Shown: positions 8,418 through 14,120, numbered from the stretch's first letter. The stretch is DNA of 17,315 nucleotides from an uncultured Oscillospiraceae bacterium (GCA_934488695.1 CAKSSH010000035.1:1-17315); one strand, 5' to 3'. Notes: generated by a model not told the origin, from the letters alone. A program made the numbers and translations.

Positions 8418-8423
8418 TATAAT
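8418..8423 (+). promoter_or_regulatory. Isolated -10-like box upstream of the small membrane gene
   Basis: A perfect TATAAT at 8418-8423 lies 46 bases before the 8470 start codon. At the expected distance there is no sigma-A -35 box (GAACCA at 17-base spacing). The extended sequence CGTATAAT matches 6 of 8 bases of the sigma-E -10 consensus, but a sigma-E -35 is not clear. It could drive the small membrane gene and spoVM. Confidence 0.25.
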
Positions 8424-8469
8424 GAGAATGAGCCGAAAAGGCTTTAACCGAAAAGGCGGAGGTGCGGCG

Positions 8470-8619
8470 ATGGGCTCCAGAAAATGCGGCTTCGGTCGAG
8501 CGCTGCTTTGTGCCGGCGCATTGATTCTGATGTTGACTTTTTGCTCCTTTCGTTTTATTTGCACTGTGACGGCGATAATTCTGATTATTGCGGGCATTAA
8601 ATCGCTGTCCTGCTGCTGA
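8470..8619 (+). CDS. Small cysteine-containing membrane protein, function unknown
   Basis: I do not recognise a named family. The start ATG at 8470 is chosen because GGAGG (8458-8462) lies 7 bases upstream; the frame is also open from 8362, but without an SD. The 49-residue product starts MGSRKCGFGR, then is almost continuously hydrophobic (about residues 10-44) and ends SLSCC. Two short transmembrane helices broken at CSFRF, or one long one, are possible. Five cysteines (positions 6, 14, 22, 27 and the terminal pair together make six) are many for its size. It lies between thiN and spoVM, 44 bases before spoVM, so it may be expressed with spoVM during sporulation; that role is inference only. 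Confidence 0.65.
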   Translation: MGSRKCGFGRALLCAGALILMLTFCSFRFICTVTAIILIIAGIKSLSCC

Positions 8620-8663
8620 ATCTTCGACCTTTTCAAATATCAGGAGGAACGGGGGAGCCATTT

Positions 8664-8750
8664 ATGAAAATTGTCGTGGTAAAAAGCCCTAAGATTTTTC
8701 GCGGCATCCTGCGACTGTTGTTTGGCATTAAAAAAGAGGATGACGTCTGA
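8664..8750 (+). CDS. spoVM: Stage V sporulation protein M (28-residue amphipathic helix)
   Basis: This 28-codon gene encodes MKIVVVKSPKIFRGILRLLF followed by GIKKEDDV. It matches Bacillus SpoVM in length (26 residues there), in the start MK, in the -K-x-P- pattern with the proline exactly at position 9, and in the basic amphipathic helix containing R-G-I-x-R. SpoVM binds the positively curved outer forespore membrane, recruits the coat ATPase SpoIVA and is required for cortex and coat assembly; Pro9 matters for localisation. GGGGGAG (8651-8657) lies 6 bases before the ATG, and a second SD-like AGGAGG lies at 8642-8647. Position just after thiN matches Bacillus, where spoVM also follows thiN. 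In Bacillus it is sigma-E dependent; no clear sigma-E promoter is visible here. Confidence 0.88.
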   Translation: MKIVVVKSPKIFRGILRLLFGIKKEDDV

Positions 8751-8768
8751 TACATAAAGGAGAAAATG

Positions 8769-9203
8769 ATGGCGAAACTGACGTTGAAAGAAAAAGAAAG
8801 TTTGCGGAAACAAACGCGGCGGCAGGAGCACAGATACCGGGATTTGAAGTGGCTTATCCTGATTGTCCTCGGGGTTTGGCTGTTTCAGTCTCCGGCTGTT
8901 TACGGATTGATTGTGAGCACCAGCCGCTCGCATTTCCGCTTTTACGGCTGGTTTTTGCTGCTGGTGTCTGTGCTGGGCTTTGCCGTTACGGTGCTGCTGC
9001 TGGCGCTGGATTGCCGCCGTGCAAGTATTATTGTCAGCTGGTCCGCGGCTGCACTTATTATGCTGGTTTGCGCGTTGATTTATATCGGTTATAATCGAGC
9101 TTTAAATACAAGCAACCTGCATGTGCCGCAGATTATTCTGTCCTATGGGCTGTGTCTTGCCGTACCGATTGCGGACACTATTGCTGTGCGTCGGAGAATT
9201 TAA
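8769..9203 (+). CDS. Four-helix integral membrane protein, function unknown
   Basis: This 144-residue protein has no family I can name. The start is taken at ATG 8769, 6 bases after AAAGGAG (8756-8762); ATG 8766 is immediately upstream and only 3 bases from the SD. A basic cytoplasmic N terminus (KLTLKEKESLRKQTRRQEH) precedes four predicted transmembrane segments at about residues 27-48, 58-80, 85-107 and 118-138. The segment SRSHFRFYGW links helices 1 and 2. It begins 18 bases after the spoVM stop, so the two may be cotranscribed. It ends 17 bases before the next gene. No catalytic motif is visible. Confidence 0.75.
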   Translation: MAKLTLKEKESLRKQTRRQEHRYRDLKWLILIVLGVWLFQSPAVYGLIVSTSRSHFRFYGWFLLLVSVLGFAVTVLLLALDCRRASIIVSWSAAALIMLVCALIYIGYNRALNTSNLHVPQIILSYGLCLAVPIADTIAVRRRI

Positions 9204-9220
9204 ATATCGGAGGAAATAAA

Positions 9221-9601
9221 ATGATCACCATTAAAAGAACACCTGCTTATATTACACGGGAGCTTTGCGAGAGAGCCGGTCTTGTACCGGACAGCAACCG
9301 TATTTGTTACGCAGCGGTGCAGCAAATGCAGATTCTCGGTTTTTGTTTTATAACGCTTGCGGACAAGCTGGTCACCGTGATTGCCGCGCAGGCTGACAGC
9401 CGAGAGATTTTAGACGGGGTCGTACGCGCCGCCATTGCCGGCGGAGAAGAGCTCGGCGCGGAGCAGTACGCTTTTTGTGTGGACGAGCCAACGGCCCGTC
9501 AGCTATTGCCGCTGGGCTTTGTGTCCGGGAAGGCGCCGCTTGAAATTAAAAAGCTGTTTTCGGCTTGTTGCACCGGATGCGGTAAAGGAAAGGAATCGTA
9601 A
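9221..9601 (+). CDS. Small uncharacterised protein with cysteine-rich C terminus
   Basis: The start at 9221 follows GGAGGAAATAAA closely, which is the best SD in the region; the frame is also open further upstream. The 126-residue product has no family I recognise with certainty. The stretch ILDGVVRAAIAGGEELGAEQ followed by YAFC resembles the C-terminal half of GNAT acetyltransferases, including a strand and helix and then LGFVSGK, but the pyrophosphate-binding loop RGxGxG/A is not seen. It ends ACCTGCGKGKES, a CCxxC cluster that could bind metal. The next gene starts 3 bases after its stop, so the pair is probably cotranslated. Confidence 0.65.
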   Translation: MITIKRTPAYITRELCERAGLVPDSNRICYAAVQQMQILGFCFITLADKLVTVIAAQADSREILDGVVRAAIAGGEELGAEQYAFCVDEPTARQLLPLGFVSGKAPLEIKKLFSACCTGCGKGKES

Positions 9602-9604
9602 AAA

Positions 9605-9877
9605 ATGGAAAAAATAGTTTATCAGCCGAAAGGCGTTTGCTCTCGTAAAATCGAAATTGAGGTGGACGGGGATGTTATCCGACAGGTTCGTTTTATTGGC
9701 GGATGTGCCGGAAACACTCAGGGAGTAGCCCGCCTTTTGGCCGGTATGACGATTGAAGAGGCGATTGCGCGCTTGGAGGGAATCGAGTGCGGCGTCAAAG
9801 GCACCTCCTGTCCCGATCAGTTGGCACAGGCTCTAATTTCTCTGGTAAAAAAACGCAGACAACAGGAAGGCCGATAA
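9605..9877 (+). CDS. TSCPD-domain protein (TIGR03905 type)
   Basis: This 90-residue protein matches the small TSCPD-domain family defined as TIGR03905, whose function is unknown. Related domains form the C terminus of B12-dependent (class II) ribonucleotide reductases. Key features are CSRKIEIEVDGDVI, FIGGCAGNTQGVARLLAGM and the signature GTSCPDQLAQAL near residues 67-78. Conserved cysteines lie in PKGVC, IGGCAGN, IECG and TSCPD. An SD (AAAGGAAAGGAA) lies at about 9584-9595, within the end of the upstream gene, and the spacing of 3 bases to that gene suggests coupling. Its stop is 14 bases before pyrR. A nucleotide or redox role is plausible given the domain's occurrence in reductases, but remains inference. 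Confidence 0.85.
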   Translation: MEKIVYQPKGVCSRKIEIEVDGDVIRQVRFIGGCAGNTQGVARLLAGMTIEEAIARLEGIECGVKGTSCPDQLAQALISLVKKRRQQEGR

Positions 9878-9891
9878 GAGAGGGGAATATT

Positions 9892-10425
9892 ATGCAGCAG
9901 GCAAAAATCATGGATGCAGATGCGCTTGAGCGAGCGCTTCGTCGCATTTCACATGAAATTATCGAAAAAAATCGCGGCTGTGAAAATCTTTGCCTTATCG
10001 GGATTCGCCGGCGTGGTGTTCCGCTGGCGGAGCGTATTTGCCGGAATATTGAACAATTTGAGGGTGTACGTCTGCCGCTCGGTGAGCTGGATATTACGCT
10101 GTACCGCGATGATTTGTCTCAGATTTCGGCCGATCCCGTGCTGAACGCAACCGATATTTCGTTTTCGGTTGAGGGGAAAAGGGTCGTGTTGGTGGACGAT
10201 GTGCTGTATACCGGCCGGACAGCTCGCGCCGCTATTGATGCAGTAATCTCGTTGGGACGACCGGCTTGTATCGAGCTTGCGATTTTGGTGGATCGTGGCC
10301 ATCGGGAATTGCCGATTCGAGGTGATTTTGTCGGCAAAAACATCCCGACCTCCCGGGAAGAACGGATAGCGGTCAAGCTTCCTGAAATTGACGGAGATTG
10401 CGGCGTCCTGTTGTATCGTCCTTAA
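9892..10425 (+). CDS. pyrR: PyrR: pyrimidine regulatory protein / uracil phosphoribosyltransferase
   Basis: PyrR binds UMP or UTP and attenuates pyr operon transcription in Gram-positive bacteria; it can also convert uracil and PRPP to UMP. The start at ATG 9892 follows AGAGGGG (9879-9885) and gives MQQAKIMDADALERALRRIS, which fits the family. The 177 residues match the usual 180 or so. The PRPP-binding motif is VVLVDDVLYTGRTARAAI. Other conserved parts are LIGIRRRGVPLA, LDITLYRDDL and ILVDRGHRELPIRGDFVGKN. No other pyrimidine gene is present, so PyrR here would act in trans on pyr leaders elsewhere. It is followed directly by a long hairpin. Confidence 0.95.
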   Translation: MQQAKIMDADALERALRRISHEIIEKNRGCENLCLIGIRRRGVPLAERICRNIEQFEGVRLPLGELDITLYRDDLSQISADPVLNATDISFSVEGKRVVLVDDVLYTGRTARAAIDAVISLGRPACIELAILVDRGHRELPIRGDFVGKNIPTSREERIAVKLPEIDGDCGVLLYRP

Positions 10426-10430
10426 TTTCA

Positions 10431-10470
10431 ACAGCCTCACAGCAGCTTGCAAAAGCCACTGTGAGGCTGT
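10431..10470 (+). terminator. Long hairpin after pyrR, probable terminator
   Basis: A perfect 12-bp stem ACAGCCTCACAG (10431-10442) / CTGTGAGGCTGT (10459-10470) encloses a CA/CA internal loop, a 4-bp stem GCTT/AAGC and a GCAA tetraloop (10449-10452). Only a weak pyrimidine stretch (CTCT) follows, not a T-run, so termination may be partial or the hairpin may protect the 3' end. Confidence 0.65.
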
Positions 10471-10584
10471 CTCTGCGCCAAAATATTTCTATAATCGGAA
10501 CAATTAGTGCCGATATGCGGTCGTGTAAGATTTTGGCCGCCGTATGAACAGCGTTATGATAAAAACGCCGAAAGAGGAAAAGAA

Positions 10585-11124
10585 ATGATTAAAGTTAGCA
10601 TGGTTTATAAGGATGCGCCTGCAGTTTTTAAAACGCCGCTGCAGCAGCGTACTTATGAGACACTTGAAAAGCTTGCTATTCCGTTTGAACGGGTTGATAC
10701 CGATGAGGCTGTCACCATGGAGGATTGCCTTGCTATCAATGAACGTCTTTGCACCGAAACGGTCAAGACGCTGTTTCTCTGCAATCGTCAGCAAACGGTA
10801 TATTACTTGTTTGTGACGGCCGGCAACAAGCCTTTTCGCTCTAAGGACTTCAGCGCGGCACTTCAAGTTTCCAGAGTGTCGTTTGCACCGGCCGAGCAGT
10901 TGTCGTTGCAGCTGGGTGTTTGCGTCGGCGCCACAACAGTGTTCGGCTTGTTGCTGCCGCAGGCAGCGTCGGTTCAAGCGGTTTTGGACCGGGAGGTGCT
11001 GTCTATGCCGTGGTACGGCTGCTCAGACGGGACCACGACCGGTTATATGCGCTTTCCGACCTCGGATTTAATCGACAAGCTAATCCCCTTTACAGGCCAC
11101 GACTATACAATTATTGATGTTTAA
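10585..11124 (+). CDS. Free-standing prolyl-tRNA editing protein (PrdX/ProXp-ala type, YbaK fold)
   Basis: Members of this YbaK-fold family hydrolyse mischarged Ala-tRNA(Pro) or related products in trans. The start at ATG 10585 follows AGAGGAAAAG; the frame is open further upstream but without an SD. The 179-residue protein begins in the family manner with QRTYETLEKLAIPFERVDTD and a TMEDC helix. It has Lys61 in TVKTLFLCN, which lines up with the conserved catalytic-pocket lysine of the family. Further conserved parts are VSRVSFAPAEQL, LGVCVGATTVFGLL, VLDREVL and a C-terminal SDLIDKL/YTIIDV. It is separated from pyrR by a hairpin, and lies upstream of thrS on the same strand. Tight substrate assignment is not possible from sequence alone. 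Confidence 0.85.
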   Translation: MIKVSMVYKDAPAVFKTPLQQRTYETLEKLAIPFERVDTDEAVTMEDCLAINERLCTETVKTLFLCNRQQTVYYLFVTAGNKPFRSKDFSAALQVSRVSFAPAEQLSLQLGVCVGATTVFGLLLPQAASVQAVLDREVLSMPWYGCSDGTTTGYMRFPTSDLIDKLIPFTGHDYTIIDV

Positions 11125-11128
11125 ATTG

Positions 11129-11153
11129 GTATAGCGCATTATACTAAGTTTTT
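11129..11153 (+). terminator. Weak AT-rich hairpin with T-run after prdX-like gene
   Basis: GTATAG (11129-11134) pairs with TTATAC (11139-11144) around a CGCA loop, and a T5 run lies at 11149-11153. The stem is AT-rich and the T-run starts 4 bases late, so it is at best a leaky terminator. Confidence 0.35.
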
Positions 11154-11154
11154 A

Positions 11155-11250
11155 AGCCTGTTCTAAAGAAACCCGAGAATCTTTTCGACAATATGTAAAG
11201 TTGCATTGCTTTACATATAAAACCGCCGGGTCAACCGTTTGGAAACAGCT
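11155..11250 (+). other. Structured intergenic region, possible RNA element
   Basis: Nested pairings are visible. AGC-TGTT (11155-11162, with one C bulge) pairs with AACAGCT (11244-11250), and ACCCG (11171-11175) pairs with CGGGT (11227-11231). Two hairpins lie inside: a short one, CGAGA/TTTCG (11174-11187), which competes with the ACCCG stem for two bases, and a perfect 10-bp stem ATATGTAAAG/CTTTACATAT (11191-11218). It lies upstream of a terminator and 100 bases before the thrS promoter. No T-box sequence (a GGTGGNACCGCG-like motif) is present. It does not match any riboswitch consensus I know. It could be a 3' UTR, a small RNA or chance pairing. Confidence 0.35.
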
Positions 11251-11274
11251 CGAATATTGATTTTGCAAATTTTT

Positions 11275-11311
11275 AACCGATGACAAAAGTGTTTCGCTGT
11301 CGTCGGTTTTT
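11275..11311 (+). terminator. Rho-independent terminator upstream of thrS
   Basis: AACCGATGACA (11275-11285) pairs with TGTCGTCGGTT (11298-11308), 11 bp with one G-U, around a 12-base loop. T's run 11307-11311. It stops readthrough from the prdX-like gene or from an RNA starting between them, and it lies upstream of the thrS promoter, so it is not an attenuator of the main thrS transcript. Confidence 0.8.
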
Positions 11312-11350
11312 GAATGGGGAAAGCTTTAGAGAAAAAAACAAAAAGACGGC

Positions 11351-11379
11351 TTGATTTTAGCAAAAAAAAGCATTATAAT
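11351..11379 (+). promoter_or_regulatory. Sigma-A promoter of thrS
   Basis: TTGATT (11351-11356) and TATAAT (11374-11379) are separated by 17 bases. The predicted start near 11386 gives a leader of only about 33 bases before the thrS ATG, too short for a T-box. Short inverted sequences (GACGGC at 11345-11350, GCCGTTTT at 11391-11398) flank the promoter. Confidence 0.82.
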
Positions 11380-11418
11380 ATGACTATATTGCCGTTTTAA
11401 GAGGAAAGGAAAAGCTTT

Positions 11419-13182
11419 ATGAAGATTATTTATAAGGACGGAACGGTTGCCGAATGTCCGGAAGAGCTGGAGCTGCAGGTGCTACGTCACAGTGCGGCGC
11501 ATATTATGGCACAGGCTGTCAGTCGGCTTTATCCGGAGGCGGATTTTGGTTACGGGCCCGCTACCGACAAGGGCTTTTATTATGACGTTGATTTTAAAGA
11601 CGCTCGAATCAGCGATGAAGATCTTGTTAGAATCGAAGACGAGATGCGCAAGATTATCAAGGAAAATCTGCCGATTCGTCCGTTTATTCTGCCGCGGGAT
11701 CAGGCTGTCCGTTTGATGGAGGAGCGCGGGGAAAAATATAAGGTTGAGCATATCGGCGATTTGCCGCAGGATGCGGTTATCAGCTTTTATCAGCAGGGTG
11801 AGTACATCGATATGTGTACCGGTCCGCACTTGTGCTATACCAAGGCACTCAAGGCTTTTAAAATTACACAGCAGTCGGGCGCATATTGGAAAAACGACAA
11901 GAAAAATAAAATGCTGACCCGTATTAACGGCGTTGCTTTCCGCACACAGCAGGAGCTGGAGGAGCATTTGAAGCTGCTGGAGGAGGCAGAGCGTCGGGAT
12001 CATCGGAAAATCGGACGTGAAATGGGCCTTTTCATGCTTTGTGATGAAGGGCCGGGATTCCCGTTTTTCCTGCCCAACGGGATGACGCTGAAAAATGCCC
12101 TGATTGATTATTGGCGCGAGATTCACCGCAAAAACGGATATGTCGAGGTTTCCACGCCGTTGATTATGAATCGGCACTTGTGGGAAACCAGCGGACACTG
12201 GGATCATTACAAGGATAATATGTACGCCACCAAAATCGACGATGAGGATTATTGTATTAAGCCGATGAACTGTCCCGGCGGCGTCATGGTTTACCGTAGC
12301 CAGCTGCACAGCTATCGAGATTTGCCGCTTCGTATCGGAGAGTTGGGTCTTGTGCATCGTCACGAGATGAAAGGGGCGCTTCATGGCTTGTTCCGGGTGC
12401 GCTGCTTTACACAGGATGACGCGCATATTTTCATGCGCCGGGATCAAATTACCGATGAAATTGTCGGCGTAGTACATTTAATCAATTCGGTGTATGAAAA
12501 ATTCGGGTTCAAATATTCTGTGGAATTGTCTACCCGTCCGCAGGACAGCATGGGCAGTGATGAGGATTGGGAGGCAGCAACCAACGGGTTGCGCGGTGCG
12601 CTTGAGAAATTGAACCTGCCGTATACTGTTAATGAGGGAGACGGCGCGTTTTACGGTCCTAAAATCGATTTTCATTTGGAGGATTCACTGGGTCGTACCT
12701 GGCAGTGCGGCACGATTCAACTGGATTTCCAAATGCCGTTGAATTTTGAGCTTGAATATGTGGATGAGAATAACGAAAAACAGCGTCCCATTATGATTCA
12801 TCGGGTGTGTTACGGCTCTATCGAACGGTTTATCGGAATTTTAACCGAGCATTTTGCCGGTAAATTCCCGACATGGCTGGCCCCGCTGCAGGTCAAGGTG
12901 CTGACGCTGCCCGGCGTGGATGAGGCGCCGGCACGCAAGATTACGAAGCAATTGGAAGACGCCGGCGTTCGGGTTTTGCTGGATGATCGAAACGAGAAAA
13001 TCGGTTATAAGATTCGCGAGGCTCGTCAGGTGGACCGGGTGCCTTACATGCTTATCATGGGCGCCAAAGAAGCGGAAAACGGTGTGGTTTCGGTGCGTGA
13101 TCGTGAAACCGATCAAACCACTGAGATGACGCCGGAGGCTTTCCTTGAAAAGGTAACGCGCGAAATTCGCGAGCGCAGCTAA
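11419..13182 (+). CDS. thrS: Threonyl-tRNA synthetase lacking the TGS domain
   Basis: ThrRS charges tRNA(Thr) in the cytoplasm. The 587-residue protein is about 55 residues shorter than E. coli ThrRS because the N-terminal TGS domain is missing; after about 20 residues it enters the N2 editing domain. The editing site is intact: HSAAH (His24, His28) and MCTGPH (Cys133, His137). In the class II catalytic core the zinc ligands are present as Cys285 (KPMNCPGG), His336 (DDAHIF) and His461 (MIHRVCYGS). Motif 2 includes RHEMKGALHGLFRVRCFTQD. The C-terminal anticodon-binding domain starts near residue 490 (FPTWLAPLQVKVL). SD GAGGAAAGGA lies at 11401-11410. Clostridial ThrRS proteins of this short type are known to me, so the shortening is likely native and not an assembly error. 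Confidence 0.95.
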   Translation: MKIIYKDGTVAECPEELELQVLRHSAAHIMAQAVSRLYPEADFGYGPATDKGFYYDVDFKDARISDEDLVRIEDEMRKIIKENLPIRPFILPRDQAVRLMEERGEKYKVEHIGDLPQDAVISFYQQGEYIDMCTGPHLCYTKALKAFKITQQSGAYWKNDKKNKMLTRINGVAFRTQQELEEHLKLLEEAERRDHRKIGREMGLFMLCDEGPGFPFFLPNGMTLKNALIDYWREIHRKNGYVEVSTPLIMNRHLWETSGHWDHYKDNMYATKIDDEDYCIKPMNCPGGVMVYRSQLHSYRDLPLRIGELGLVHRHEMKGALHGLFRVRCFTQDDAHIFMRRDQITDEIVGVVHLINSVYEKFGFKYSVELSTRPQDSMGSDEDWEAATNGLRGALEKLNLPYTVNEGDGAFYGPKIDFHLEDSLGRTWQCGTIQLDFQMPLNFELEYVDENNEKQRPIMIHRVCYGSIERFIGILTEHFAGKFPTWLAPLQVKVLTLPGVDEAPARKITKQLEDAGVRVLLDDRNEKIGYKIREARQVDRVPYMLIMGAKEAENGVVSVRDRETDQTTEMTPEAFLEKVTREIRERS

Positions 13183-13190
13183 AAACTAAC

Positions 13191-13224
13191 GGCTCCGTCT
13201 CTCCCTGAACGGAGAGACGGAGCC
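13191..13224 (+). terminator. Very strong hairpin after thrS
   Basis: A perfect 14-bp stem GGCTCCGTCTCTCC (13191-13204) / GGAGAGACGGAGCC (13211-13224) with a CTGAAC loop begins 8 bases after the thrS stop. In the plus direction only TT follows. In the minus direction the stem is followed by GTTAGTTTTT, so the hairpin would terminate better from that side. Confidence 0.7.
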
Positions 13225-13249
13225 TTCAGCTACAGCATATTCTTGCAGC

Positions 13250-13303
13250 CTTCGGCAAAGTCTCTTTTGTGCTTTTAACGAGGGATGCAGAGCTTCGGCA
13301 AAG
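13250..13303 (+). repeat. 11-bp direct repeat in the thrS-mntP intergenic region
   Basis: CTTCGGCAAAG occurs at 13250-13260 and again at 13293-13303, 43 bases apart. The stretch 13225-13317 otherwise holds no gene that I can support. The repeats lie just upstream of the riboswitch promoter and could be a binding site pair or a duplication remnant. Confidence 0.5.
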
Positions 13304-13317
13304 GCGTTTTGATAGTC

Positions 13318-13346
13318 TTGACACAGATAGTCAACCTTGCTATAAT
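13318..13346 (+). promoter_or_regulatory. Consensus sigma-A promoter of the Mn riboswitch transcript
   Basis: A perfect TTGACA (13318-13323), a 17-base spacer and a perfect TATAAT (13341-13346), with the extended -10 TGC directly before it. Transcription should start near 13353, at the very edge of the riboswitch. Such a strong promoter suits control by premature termination. Confidence 0.92.
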
Positions 13347-13355
13347 AAAAAAACT

Positions 13356-13442
13356 CATGAGGGAGTAGAGAGCGCGCTTGGCGCGCAGCAAGTCAACATA
13401 CCGGCCGACAGGCCTGGCTTGCTATAGATTTCGAGACTCATG
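13356..13442 (+). promoter_or_regulatory. yybP-ykoY manganese riboswitch aptamer
   Basis: The P1 stem is CATGAG (13356-13361) with CTCATG (13437-13442). The conserved GGGAGTAG follows at 13361-13368. A GCGCGC/GCGCGC hairpin spans 13372-13386. AGCAAG (13387-13392) pairs with CTTGCT (13418-13423) and encloses the conserved GTCAACATA loop (13392-13400) and a GGCC hairpin. The 3' side has the typical CGAGACT before P1. These are the hallmarks of the yybP-ykoY class, which binds Mn2+ between two docked loops and usually turns on exporters. The downstream gene is the Mn exporter mntP, which confirms the match. Confidence 0.92.
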
Positions 13443-13482
13443 TGTGAAACCGTTTTCGGCTTAGCACAGAGGCTCTTTTGCT

Positions 13483-13504
13483 GCAGCCGAAAGGCTGCTT
13501 TTTT
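13483..13504 (+). terminator. Riboswitch expression-platform terminator
   Basis: GCAGCC (13483-13488), GAAA loop, GGCTGC (13493-13498) and T6 (13499-13504) form an intrinsic terminator between the aptamer and mntP. TTTCGGC (13454-13460) can pair with GCCGAAA (13486-13492) and would break the stem, a candidate antiterminator. GAG-CTC-GTG at 13433-13444 can alternatively pair with CAC-GAG-CTC at 13465-13475, using the 3' strand of P1. Confidence 0.88.
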
Positions 13505-13535
13505 GTTGTGTTTAAAAGAAACGGAAGTGCTTTGG

Positions 13536-14120
13536 ATGAATGAAAATCTGCTTTTTGTGTTGAACAGCCTGCTGCTCGGCGTCGGCCTTGCAATGGACGC
13601 TTTTTCGGTCTCTCTTGCAAACGGGCTGAACGAGCCGGGGATGTCTCGGATAAAAATGGGAACGGTTGCCGGCGTCTTTGCCTTTTTTCAGGCACTGATG
13701 CCGATGCTGGGCTGGGCTTGTGTGCATACGGTGGTGGGCTTCTTTCATGCTGCCGAAGCGGTAATTCCGTATCTGGCGCTCGTGCTGCTATGCTGGATTG
13801 GCGGAAAAATGCTGGCCGATGGTATCCGACACCGAGCAAGCGCCGAGGAAAGGCCGGGGGTCTGTTTTGGCGCGCTTCTTTTGCAAGGGACGGCGACATC
13901 GATTGACGCCCTGTCCGTCGGCTTTACGATTGCGGATTATTCGGCGCCGAAAGCGCTTTGCAGTGCACTGATGATTGCGGCAGTCACGTTTCTTCTATGC
14001 TTTATCGGGCTTTGCGTCGGCAAACGATTTGGGAACCGGCTTGCCGATAAGGCGACTGTGCTCGGCGGCGGAATTTTGATTTTTATCGGCGTCGAAATTT
14101 TTGTAACCCATCTTTTATGA
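13536..14120 (+). CDS. mntP: Manganese efflux pump MntP
   Basis: MntP (formerly YebN, DUF204) exports Mn2+ from the cytoplasm and protects against manganese excess. I chose ATG 13536, which gives MNENLLFVLNSLLLGVGLAM; GGAAG (13523-13527) lies 8 bases before it. Upstream in-frame codons fall inside the riboswitch terminator. The 194 residues match the E. coli protein (188). The two halves carry the duplicated acidic signature: GLAMDAFSVSLANG with Asp21, and GTATSIDALSVGF with Asp124. Six transmembrane helices are expected. Control is by the yybP-ykoY riboswitch upstream. A hairpin shared with the convergent araC-type gene ends the transcript. Confidence 0.95.
   Translation: MNENLLFVLNSLLLGVGLAMDAFSVSLANGLNEPGMSRIKMGTVAGVFAFFQALMPMLGWACVHTVVGFFHAAEAVIPYLALVLLCWIGGKMLADGIRHRASAEERPGVCFGALLLQGTATSIDALSVGFTIADYSAPKALCSALMIAAVTFLLCFIGLCVGKRFGNRLADKATVLGGGILIFIGVEIFVTHLL

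Noticed and set aside
11125..11418. T-box riboswitch upstream of thrS
   Set aside because: No T-box core sequence is visible, and the strong promoter at 11351-11379 leaves only a 33-base leader.
13191..13370. Minus-strand open reading frame of about 60 codons across the thrS-mntP intergenic region
   Set aside because: It has no SD-supported start and runs through the hairpin and the consensus promoter of mntP, so the openness is probably chance.
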